23,999 bases of DNA from Moraxella caviae. Lineage in GTDB: Bacteria; Pseudomonadota; Gammaproteobacteria; Pseudomonadales; Moraxellaceae. Numbering within the stretch: the first letter of the stretch is position 1; every line of letters begins with the position of its first letter. The stretch spans positions 1-23,999 of the forward strand of contig NZ_MUXU01000026.1 in the NCBI RefSeq assembly GCF_002014985.1, in the 5' to 3' direction. Shown one piece after another: positions 15,861-21,990 of this stretch. The position numbers were made by a program, and so were the translations under genes. The notes under the pieces are model-generated. The model worked only from the letters and a program-made list of their open reading frames with translations. It searched no databases and had not been told where the DNA came from.

Positions 15861-16427
15861 ATGACAGCGATCATCAATCAACAAATCCCAGAATTCACCA
15901 CCGAAGCATTTGTAGACGGTGATTTCAAAACCATCTCTACCAAAGACGTGCTTGGCAAATGGGCAGTATTCATGTTCTACCCACATGACTTCACTTTCGT
16001 ATGCCCAACCGAACTTGAAGACATGGCTGACCACTACGAAGAGCTAAAAGGTCTTGGTGTAGAAGTGTACGCAGTATCTACTGACACTCACTTCGTGCAC
16101 AAAGCATGGCACGACGCTTCTCCAGCCATCGCTAAAGTAAAATACCCAATGCTAGGCGACGGTACTGGCGCAATCACTCGTGGCTTCAACGTAATGATTG
16201 AAGGTCAGCACGCTGCACTTCGTGGTACTTTCCTAGTAGACCCAGAAGGTCTAATCAAAGTAGCAGAAATCCACGACCTAGGCATCGGCCGTTCTGTAAA
16301 AGACCTAGTGCGTAAAGTAAAAGCTGCTCAATACGTTCGTGAAAACGACGGCGAAGTTTGCCCAGCAGCATGGGAAGCAGGTCAAGAAACGCTAAAACCA
16401 AGCCTAGACCTAGTAGGTAAAATCTAA
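15861..16427 (+). CDS. ahpC: Alkyl hydroperoxide reductase subunit C (typical 2-Cys peroxiredoxin)
   Basis: A 188-residue peroxiredoxin, the standard length. The peroxidatic Cys48 is in DFTFVCPTEL and the resolving Cys167 in GEVCPAAW. It reduces hydrogen peroxide and organic peroxides and is recharged by AhpF, encoded at 17154. TAGGAG is six bases before the ATG, a strong ribosome-binding site. Leu codon use is extreme: 9 CTA and 4 CTT of 13 Leu, with no TTG, TTA or CTG, whereas neighbours such as pepD mainly use TTG, CTG and CTT. This points to very high expression. A strong terminator lies 40 bases downstream. Confidence 0.98.
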   Translation: MTAIINQQIPEFTTEAFVDGDFKTISTKDVLGKWAVFMFYPHDFTFVCPTELEDMADHYEELKGLGVEVYAVSTDTHFVHKAWHDASPAIAKVKYPMLGDGTGAITRGFNVMIEGQHAALRGTFLVDPEGLIKVAEIHDLGIGRSVKDLVRKVKAAQYVRENDGEVCPAAWEAGQETLKPSLDLVGKI

Positions 16428-16468
16428 GGATTGGCTTAGTTTTTAGACTTTAGTCTGACTAAAGCAGG

Positions 16469-16497
16469 CCCCACTGATATAAATCGGTGGGGTTTTT
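16469..16497 (+). terminator. Terminator of ahpC
   Basis: CCCCACTGAT (16469-16478) pairs with ATCGGTGGGG (16483-16492), ten pairs with one wobble, tetraloop ATAA, followed by TTTTT. A second small dyad, AGACT-TT-AGTCT, lies just upstream at about 16445-16456. Confidence 0.93.
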
Positions 16498-16559
16498 GTT
16501 CTGCGGTGGTTTTGGTGTTGGTTTGGTTTGAGTTTTGATGAAGATTTGCTGGACAACAA

Positions 16560-16585
16560 AAAACCCAACCAAAAGGCTGGGTTTT
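16560..16585. terminator. Terminator of the ydcH-like gene
   Basis: AAAACCCAACC (16560-16570) pairs with GGCTGGGTTTT (16575-16585), eleven positions with one wobble and an AAAA loop. On the minus strand a T-run follows, placing it 15 bases after the stop of the minus-strand small gene. On the plus strand it would back up the ahpC terminator. Confidence 0.85.
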
Positions 16586-16599
16586 AGGGCAATGCTCAA

Positions 16600-16821
16600 T
16601 TACGCTTTGGTCGCTAGGTATTGCGCCAATTCGTCTTTTAGTGCCAATTTCTTGCGCTTCATCGCTTCGATTTCGTCTGCACGGCTGGCTGATTGCACAG
16701 GATCGTTTTCTAGGTTGGTGATTTCGGTGTCAAGATCGTTGTGCTCGTCAAACAGTTTGATGAAGTGTAGGTCGCCTTCAGACTTTAGTTTGGTCATCAA
16801 TTCACGATATTCTGGTAGCAT
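16600..16821 (-). CDS. YdcH-family (DUF465) small coiled-coil protein
   Basis: A 73-residue protein that aligns with E. coli YdcH: MLPEYRELMTKLKSEGDLHF, LFDEHNDLDTEI, then a charged helix MKRKKLALKDELAQYL. It is probably a helical hairpin or short coiled coil. The biochemical role of DUF465 proteins is not established. TAGGAGA five or so bases before the ATG supports the start. It lies alone on the minus strand between ahpC and ahpF, with its own terminator and a candidate promoter at 16868-16896, so it is probably not part of the peroxide regulon. Confidence 0.9.
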   Translation of the reverse strand: MLPEYRELMTKLKSEGDLHFIKLFDEHNDLDTEITNLENDPVQSASRADEIEAMKRKKLALKDELAQYLATKA

Positions 16822-16867
16822 AATGCTCTCCTAAATGGTGGAAACAAAATTATTTTCTTTTAATGGT

Positions 16868-16896
16868 ATATTAGCAAGAATATGCGCGGTTGGCAA
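16868..16896 (-). promoter_or_regulatory. Candidate promoter of the ydcH-like gene
   Basis: On the minus strand, TTGCCA (16896-16891) and TAATAT (16873-16868) are separated by 17 bases. The -35 matches consensus at five of six positions, the -10 at four. Transcription would begin near 16861, about 40 bases before the ATG. Confidence 0.45.
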
Positions 16897-17051
16897 GGTT
16901 ATTTGCGGTTTTCTTATGCTTTTTGCGCGCTGAATGAGTGCTTTGTGCTGCGTTTAAATGATTGATAAAATTTACAAAACTTGCGTGGTGATTTGGCTTT
17001 TATAATCGCCATGTTTGAAATTCCCAAATTTTCATTTGCCCAGTTTGACGC

Positions 17052-17078
17052 TATAATGGATTTAAGATTAACATTGTA
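17052..17078 (+). promoter_or_regulatory. ahpF -10 box inside a dyad
   Basis: TATAATG (17052-17058) contains a perfect -10 box, and its near-complement CATTGTA lies at 17072-17078, 13 bases apart. The -35 region (TTTTCA at 17029-17034) is poor. A good -10 with a weak -35 suits an activator-dependent gene. Control by OxyR is inference. The remainder of the 16822-17153 gap holds no gene. Confidence 0.45.
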
Positions 17079-17153
17079 TGTGGTTTGGCTTGTGCAAATA
17101 AATGCGCGCAAGTCAAGCTGCCATCAAGCCAAATTTGCCATTAGGAGATTCTT

Positions 17154-18710
17154 ATGCTAGACCAATCTTTGCTAGACGCCATCAAGTCATACAGCGCAAA
17201 CATGACTCGCCCAATCCAAATGATTATCGGTCAAGGTGAGCATGAAAAACGTGCTGAACTGATTGATTTTCTTGAAAAAATTGCAAGCACCAGCGATAAA
17301 ATCGGCTTTGATAAGACCGTTGTAGACACTGATTTGTCGCCTGTGAGCTTTAAAATCACCACTGAAAATCGCGACACTGGCATCGTGTTTAGTGGTATTC
17401 CGGGTGGTCATGAGTTCACGTCTTTGGTTTTGGCGATTTTGCAAGCGGGCGGCCACACGCTAAAACTTGACGAAGGCATTCAAGACCTAGTAAAACGCAT
17501 TCAAAAACCGCTAAAATTCCAAACTTTCGTATCATTGTCTTGCCACAACTGCCCTGACGTGGTGCAAGCGTTGAACCAATTTGCCATCTTAAATGACGGC
17601 ATTGAAAACGAAATGATTGACGGTGGCGTGTTCCCTGAATTGGTTGAGAAAAACAACATTCAAGGCGTGCCAGCGGTATTCCTAAACGGCAAGCCATTCT
17701 TGAATGGCAAAGTAGACACCGCGCGCATCATTGACAAATTGCAATCAGAATACGCAGATTTGCTAAGCGCAGGCGAAGTCGAGCAGCTAGAAACTCAAGA
17801 CGTTACCGTTATCGGCGGCGGCCCAGCAGGTTCGGCAGCGGCGATTTACACCGCGCGTAAGGGCTTGCGTGTGGCAATCGTAGCTGACCGTATTGGCGGT
17901 CAGGTGAAAGACACTCAAGACATTGAAAACCTAATCTCTGTGCCATTGACCAACGGTAACACGCTGGCGGCAAACCTAAGCACGCACATCAAAGAATACA
18001 ACATCACCGTAAAAGAGCATGTAAGCGTGTCAAGCATTGAAGAAGTGAAAGGCGGCTATCAAGTAACGCTAAACACTGGCGCAAGCTGGACTTCACGCAC
18101 GCTAATCATCGCCACTGGCGCAAAATGGCGTAAACTTGGCGTGAAAGGCGAAGATGAAAACATCGGTAATGGCGTGGCGTACTGCCCACACTGCGATGGC
18201 CCATTCTTTAAAGGCAAGCCTGTAGCGGTTATCGGCGGCGGCAACTCTGGCGTGGAAGCAGCGCTGGACTTGGCAGGTATCGTGGACCATGTAACCGTGC
18301 TAGAATTTGGCGATACTTTGCGTGCTGACCAAGTGCTGGTAGACAAAGCCGAAGCGCGTGAAAACATCGACATCATTCGCTCTGCCGCCACCCAAGAAAT
18401 CGTGGCAGAAAACGGCAAAGTAACCAAGCTCATCTACCAAGACCGTGTGTCTGGCGAGAACAAAGAATTGCCATTGTCAGCGGTGTTTGTACAAATCGGT
18501 CTGGTACCAAACTCAGAAGTGGTGAAAGGCTTGGTGAACGTAACTGCACAAGGCGAGATTGAGATTGACGCTAAGTGCCGCACCAACAAGCAAGGCGTGT
18601 TCGCTTGTGGCGACGTAACTACCGTACCATTCAAGCAAATCAACATCGCCATGGGCGAAGGCAGTAAAGCTGGTTTGGCAGCGTTTGAATATCTGATGAT
18701 GAATTCATAA
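17154..18710 (+). CDS. ahpF: Alkyl hydroperoxide reductase subunit F
   Basis: A 518-residue FAD/NADH disulfide reductase that recharges AhpC, close to the E. coli length (521). The N-terminal thioredoxin-fold pair carries the CHNC motif (Cys130, Cys133). The C-terminal thioredoxin-reductase-like part has the FAD site [11 protein letters not shown] (220-230), the active CPHC (Cys344, Cys347) and the NADH site [18 protein letters not shown] near the end is the second FAD contact. All redox centres are intact. TAGGAG is seven bases before the ATG. ahpF has its own promoter region and is separated from ahpC by the opposing ydcH-like gene. Codon choice resembles that of ahpC in several blocks. Confidence 0.98.
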   Translation: MLDQSLLDAIKSYSANMTRPIQMIIGQGEHEKRAELIDFLEKIASTSDKIGFDKTVVDTDLSPVSFKITTENRDTGIVFSGIPGGHEFTSLVLAILQAGGHTLKLDEGIQDLVKRIQKPLKFQTFVSLSCHNCPDVVQALNQFAILNDGIENEMIDGGVFPELVEKNNIQGVPAVFLNGKPFLNGKVDTARIIDKLQSEYADLLSAGEVEQLETQDVTVIGGGPAGSAAAIYTARKGLRVAIVADRIGGQVKDTQDIENLISVPLTNGNTLAANLSTHIKEYNITVKEHVSVSSIEEVKGGYQVTLNTGASWTSRTLIIATGAKWRKLGVKGEDENIGNGVAYCPHCDGPFFKGKPVAVIGGGNSGVEAALDLAGIVDHVTVLEFGDTLRADQVLVDKAEARENIDIIRSAATQEIVAENGKVTKLIYQDRVSGENKELPLSAVFVQIGLVPNSEVVKGLVNVTAQGEIEIDAKCRTNKQGVFACGDVTTVPFKQINIAMGEGSKAGLAAFEYLMMNS

Positions 18711-18726
18711 TCTGCCAAAAAACATC

Positions 18727-18760
18727 AAAACGCAATCCATTTAGGTGGGTTGCGTTTTTT
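18727..18760 (+). terminator. Terminator of ahpF
   Basis: AAAACGCAATCCA (18727-18739) pairs with TGGGTTGCGTTTT (18746-18758) over thirteen positions with one wobble, followed by more T. Its right arm overlaps the last codons of the convergent XRE-type gene, which ends at 18741. Confidence 0.9.
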
Positions 18761-19067
18761 GTTGGTTGATGAATGTGAGTAGTTCAAGTTTTTGCACATC
18801 ATCGCTGCGGTGAAAATGGCGGATTAAATCAGCCAAATCATCGTTTTCGGCATAAAAATAGGCGATGGGCAACTCTAGCGTGTGTGCGATTTTTGACAAT
18901 GTAAGAAAGTCAGGCGTGTGTTTGCCGCGCTCGTATTGGTTCATGCGAGCGCTGGCTGACGATGGGTCTATGCCTGATAAAATACCCAGCTTTTCTTGAG
19001 AAAGCTTCCTTGCTTTTCTGGCAAGTTTTAGCCTTTGAGCAAAGATATTGGCGGTGTGAGCCGTCAT
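18741..19067 (-). CDS. XRE-family helix-turn-helix transcriptional regulator
   Basis: A 108-residue protein. Residues 8-65 form a Cro/C1-type helix-turn-helix: FAQRLKLARKARKLSQEKLG, then IDPSSASARMNQYERGKHTP, LSKIAHTLELPIAYFY. The C-terminal 40 residues are charged and may serve for dimerisation. Its last bases lie inside the ahpF terminator. No strong Shine-Dalgarno is seen. Upstream, 20 to 105 bases before the start, are three CTAAG-N5-CTTAG dyads shared with the divergent small genes. The arrangement is typical of an autoregulated repressor controlling the facing operon, which is inference. Confidence 0.88.
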   Translation of the reverse strand: MTAHTANIFAQRLKLARKARKLSQEKLGILSGIDPSSASARMNQYERGKHTPDFLTLSKIAHTLELPIAYFYAENDDLADLIRHFHRSDDVQKLELLTFINQQKTQPT

Positions 19068-19085
19068 AATAAGTTGCGTCTAATC

Positions 19086-19170
19086 AAAACTAAAATTTTC
19101 TTAGTTTTTATCTTGACTTAACACTAAGAATAACTTAGTATTTCTAAAAACTAAGAATTACTTAGTTTTT
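19086..19170. promoter_or_regulatory. Triple CTAAG-N5-CTTAG operator
   Basis: Three dyads share one 15-bp core. Site 1 is CTAAA-ATTTT-CTTAG (19090-19104), with one half-site mismatch. Site 2 is CTAAG-AATAA-CTTAG (19124-19138). Site 3 is CTAAG-AATTA-CTTAG (19151-19165), whose arms extend perfectly to ten bases each (19146-19170). Centres are 34 and 27 bp apart. The array lies between the divergent XRE-type regulator and the YdcA-like gene. Binding by the neighbouring regulator is inferred. Confidence 0.8.
19113..19141 (+). promoter_or_regulatory. Candidate promoter of the ydcA-like/OB-fold genes
   Basis: TTGACT (19113-19118) and TAGTAT (19136-19141) have a 17-base spacer. The -35 differs from consensus at one base, the -10 at two. 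Dyad 2 covers the end of the spacer and the start of the -10 box, so a bound protein would block RNA polymerase. Confidence 0.55.
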
Positions 19171-19232
19171 GTAATTTTCATTCTAAAAGTTGTCTTAAAT
19201 ATTGTTCTATTTGGCTTTGATGGGAGATTGGC

Positions 19233-19409
19233 ATGAAAAAGGCTTTGGTTTTGTTTGTTGCAACAGCGTTGTTGGCAACTGGTTCCGCTCACGCAAAAGG
19301 CAATAAGCCTTGTAGCGGCAAGAAAGGCGGTATTAAAACTTGCACGTCTGATGGCAAATTTCTCTGCAAAGACGGCACAATCAGCAAATCTAAAAAAGTT
19401 TGCCGATAA
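19233..19409 (+). CDS. Small secreted four-cysteine protein, YdcA-like
   Basis: A 58-residue protein. A Sec signal peptide ([17 protein letters not shown], then SAHA) should be cut after Ala21. The mature part has four cysteines (27, 37, 45, 57) in [21 protein letters not shown] and SKSKKVC. The pattern closely resembles E. coli YdcA as I recall it (57 residues, KPCSG-KGGI, F-C-DGSIS, SKK-C). Two disulfides in the periplasm are likely. The function of this family is unknown to me. GGGAG six or seven bases before ATG 19233 supports the start. It is followed after 49 bases by the OB-fold-like gene and lies downstream of the triple operator. Confidence 0.85.
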   Translation: MKKALVLFVATALLATGSAHAKGNKPCSGKKGGIKTCTSDGKFLCKDGTISKSKKVCR

Positions 19410-19458
19410 ATGGTTGAATAAAAAGAACATTTGCTAATTTTTGATACGGGAGTAATGC

Positions 19459-19905
19459 ATGAAAACTTTGTTAAAAATCGTTTTAGGATTGGTGGTTTTA
19501 TTTGTATTGTTTGCGATTTTTGCTGGCGATGACACCGCAACAAGCGACACAAGCGCAGCCACTGACACCGCTCAAGTCGAAATTGAAACTGAAGTGCCGA
19601 TGGAGGTGAGCGCAAGAACTTTGTACCAAGATTACGATGCCAATGAAGTTGCAGGCGACCAAAAATACAAAGGCAAGCTGCTGCAAGTGAGCGGAAAAGT
19701 TGCGTCCATTGACAGCGGTCTTGGTGATGAAGCAAATATTCGATTGATTGGCAAAAGTGAGTTTGAGACCGTAATGGCTTCTGGCGATGATGAATTTACC
19801 CAAAAAGCAGCAACGTTAAGCAAAGGTCAAGATGTGGTGATGATTTGCCGTGGCGATGGCGAGATTATCGGTTCTCCGACCTTGAAGCAGTGTGTTATCC
19901 AGTGA
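19459..19905 (+). CDS. Membrane-anchored OB-fold-like (tRNA_anti-like) protein
   Basis: A 148-residue protein. An N-terminal hydrophobic helix (about 4-22, LLKIVLGLVVLFVLFAIF) is followed by an acidic Ser/Thr/Asp-rich linker and then a beta-rich domain. The block TLYQDYDANEVAGDQKYKGK followed by LLQVSGKV is the signature of the tRNA_anti-like OB-fold domain found in many putative envelope proteins; nucleic-acid binding is not implied. Two Cys (130 and 145, in ICRGDG and KQCVIQ) could form a disulfide. GGGAG nine bases before ATG 19459 supports the start. It probably shares a transcript with the YdcA-like gene and ends at the terminator at 19929. Confidence 0.82.
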   Translation: MKTLLKIVLGLVVLFVLFAIFAGDDTATSDTSAATDTAQVEIETEVPMEVSARTLYQDYDANEVAGDQKYKGKLLQVSGKVASIDSGLGDEANIRLIGKSEFETVMASGDDEFTQKAATLSKGQDVVMICRGDGEIIGSPTLKQCVIQ

Positions 19906-19928
19906 TTGAAACGCTGATTTGAGTATTG

Positions 19929-19960
19929 AAAAACGCTTTGTGCAAACAGAGCGTTTTTTT
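19929..19960 (+). terminator. Terminator of the ydcA-like/OB-fold operon
   Basis: AAAAACGCTTTGT (19929-19941) pairs with ACAGAGCGTTTTT (19946-19958) over thirteen positions with one wobble around GCAA, followed by TT. It lies 24 bases past the stop and closes the two-gene unit. Confidence 0.92.
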
Positions 19961-20024
19961 GCGTTAAGTATTCCTTGCTAATCCGTGCTACAATACCCAC
20001 CAAAAACCAACAAATAATCAATTT

Positions 20025-20489
20025 ATGGCAATTTTCTATTACATCTTTGCCTTTGCCATCGGTCTTGGGATTGCGGTGCAGGCAGCCATCAATTCACGGC
20101 TGGCAGCTGGCTTGGGCGCTCAGCCGTTGGCGGCGGCGTTTTTCTCGTTTGCCATCGGTACGCTGGTGCTGGGCGTGGCGGTGCTGTGGCAGTCGGATTT
20201 GTCCGCCATTTCGCAAAACATCGGCTCGCAGGCGTGGTGGCGCTGGCTGGGCGGTGCGATTGGTGCGGTATTTGTCTTTGCGACTGCTTTTCTTGCGCCA
20301 AAGATTGGGCTTGTCAATATGGCGTTTTTGATTATCGTGGGGCAGCTGATTGCTGGCATGGTGATTGACGGCTTTGGGCTGATTCAAATGCCTGTGCGCA
20401 CGCTGTCTTGGCAAAAATACGCAGGGCTTTTGGTGATGCTTGCTGGACTTGTGTTGTTTATGTTTGGCGATCGCTTACTGCGCCGTTAG
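20025..20489 (+). CDS. YdcZ-type (DUF606) DMT-superfamily membrane protein
   Basis: A 154-residue inner-membrane protein with four or five hydrophobic helices (about 3-20, 36-55, 72-92, 95-116, 131-149). The start FYYIFAFAIGLGIAVQAAIN with SRLA, the AFFSFAIGT motif of helix 2 and the WWRWLGGAIGA block match the DMT_YdcZ family. It is one five-helix unit of drug/metabolite-transporter type and would need to dimerise; the substrate is unknown. An extended -10 element, TGCTACAAT, lies at about 19986-19994, some 30 bases before ATG 20025. The next gene begins about 50 bases after its stop. Confidence 0.87.
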   Translation: MAIFYYIFAFAIGLGIAVQAAINSRLAAGLGAQPLAAAFFSFAIGTLVLGVAVLWQSDLSAISQNIGSQAWWRWLGGAIGAVFVFATAFLAPKIGLVNMAFLIIVGQLIAGMVIDGFGLIQMPVRTLSWQKYAGLLVMLAGLVLFMFGDRLLRR

Positions 20490-20541
20490 CACGGATTGCG
20501 CCGCTGGCAAAATGTGGCGCGCGATAAAATCAACAAGGGGA

Positions 20542-21735
20542 ATGGTGGTGAAATTTACAGTAAAAATGGCTTGCCATAAAATGCGTGCATTTGGCGTGTT
20601 GGCGATTTTGCCAAGCATGGCATGGGTGCAGGCGGCTTTTGGGCAAGAAATCGAGCAGGGTATTGAGCAGGAAATTTTAAGCCAAGAAGTTGTTAGCCAA
20701 GAAATTAGCAATCAAGAAACCGCTCATCAAAAAACCGCCAGCCAAGAAACCGTCAACCCAAAAACTACCAATCAACCAACCACAAACCAAACCACAGCCA
20801 TACCCGATCATTATCGTGGTGCTGCCGATGATGGCTGGGTGGATCATCGCCGCATAGGGGTGAAAAATTGGCTTAATGGCACTGCCGCCAAGATTGACGA
20901 TTGGTTTGGCGAGCCAGATGCGAACAAACCTGCCACTGCAAGCCTGCGCTTTATGGTGGATAGCCGCTACAACCGCTACGATGGCGAGAGCGTCAAACCT
21001 AGGATTCGTGGGCGTTTGCGCTTGCCGACTTTAGAAAATCGGCTGTCGGTGATGATTGGCGATGATGATTTGGATGATGAAAGCCAAAATTTGGGCGATC
21101 GCACAGAAAGCATGAGTGAAACCCCAAAAGATGCGCCACGTTTTGACAGACGCCAAGCACGCAAGGACAACGCTTCTTTGGCGCTGCGCTGGTCAAGGGC
21201 GAGGGAGTCTTTGGGTGTGGAAACGGACGTGGATTTGGGCGTGCGCTCCACCAGTGATGTGTATTTGCGCCTAAGAGCCGAGCGGCATTGGCGGCTTAGC
21301 CAAGATGTGTCCACGCATTTTGAGCAGATTTATCGCTACGGCATCAAAAGCGAGCATTATTTGCGCACCAATTTTAGCGTCAGCCAAGCACGCACGCCTT
21401 GGTTTGGCACGGACAGCAGGCAAATTGTCAATCACAGCCACCTAGAATACACGCATCAAGACAGCGAAAATTTGCATTGGGGTAATAGCTTGTATCAGCA
21501 CCATAATTTTGGCGGTGCGCTTGGTGATCGCACGCTCAGCTACGGTTTGCACGCGTCTGGCGACATTGAAAATGGCAGCCCAAGCCTAAACACCTACGGG
21601 CCTTATGCGGTGTATCGTCAGCCTGTGTGGCGGCGCTGGCTGTTTGCCCAAGGCGAGCTGAGTTATTATAATCAAAAAACGCTGGACAGAGACCATCATT
21701 TGGGGGCGTTTGTGCGCCTTGAAGCGATTTTTTGA
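20542..21735 (+). CDS. Unrecognised exported protein, probable outer-membrane beta-barrel
   Basis: A 397-residue protein that I do not recognise. A signal-like N-terminus (MRAFGVLAILPSMAWVQA after a basic lead) is followed by a Gln/Glu, then Asn/Gln/Thr, low-complexity tract (about 35-85) of five- to six-residue degenerate units such as SQEVV, SQEIS, NQETA. Then comes DDGWVDHRRIGVKNWLNGTA and about 270 residues with alternating polar and hydrophobic strands. The last strand, LGAFVRLEAIF, ends in Phe, the usual sorting signal of outer-membrane barrels. AAGGGG at 20535-20540 is too close to ATG 20542 and fits GTG 20548 better (seven bases), so the true start may be two codons later. It follows the YdcZ-type gene by about 50 bases. 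Confidence 0.7.
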   Translation: MVVKFTVKMACHKMRAFGVLAILPSMAWVQAAFGQEIEQGIEQEILSQEVVSQEISNQETAHQKTASQETVNPKTTNQPTTNQTTAIPDHYRGAADDGWVDHRRIGVKNWLNGTAAKIDDWFGEPDANKPATASLRFMVDSRYNRYDGESVKPRIRGRLRLPTLENRLSVMIGDDDLDDESQNLGDRTESMSETPKDAPRFDRRQARKDNASLALRWSRARESLGVETDVDLGVRSTSDVYLRLRAERHWRLSQDVSTHFEQIYRYGIKSEHYLRTNFSVSQARTPWFGTDSRQIVNHSHLEYTHQDSENLHWGNSLYQHHNFGGALGDRTLSYGLHASGDIENGSPSLNTYGPYAVYRQPVWRRWLFAQGELSYYNQKTLDRDHHLGAFVRLEAIF

Positions 21736-21770
21736 TGGTGAATTTAACTTAACTTGGAGTGGTGGGCAGG

Positions 21771-21847
21771 TTGGGTTAGCGCAGCGTAACCCAATGTTTT
21801 AGGGTGATCTCTTGAATTTGTTGGGTTTTCACTCCGCTTAACCCAAC
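21771..21847. repeat. Two TTGGGTT/AACCCAA hairpins and degenerate flank
   Basis: TTGGGTTA (21771-21778) pairs with TAACCCAA (21787-21794) around GCGCAGCG. GTTGGGTT (21820-21827) pairs with AACCCAAC (21840-21847) around a twelve-base loop. After them, related but decaying words continue to about 21903 (AACCCAACTT, AATCCGACTT, CAACCGAACTT at roughly 22- to 25-base intervals). This looks like a dispersed intergenic hairpin repeat of REP or MITE type and not a terminator. Confidence 0.7.
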
Positions 21848-21935
21848 TTACCTATTCTTCGTTTAATCCGACTTATTCTCTACTCAACCGAACTTGCCTA
21901 TCGGACATTTGCTCAAATCAATCCAAAACAAACCC

Positions 21936-21966
21936 AAAAAACCGCCTATCTATTGATGGGCGGTTT
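21936..21966 (-). terminator. Terminator of the ETF-QO gene
   Basis: AAACCGCCTATC (21939-21950) pairs with GATGGGCGGTTT (21955-21966) over twelve positions with one wobble and a TATT loop. Read on the minus strand, T residues follow (21941-21936). It lies 25 bases beyond the stop of the minus-strand gene. Confidence 0.88.
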
Positions 21967-21990
21967 GTGTTAAAAGGACGATTTCCCAAA

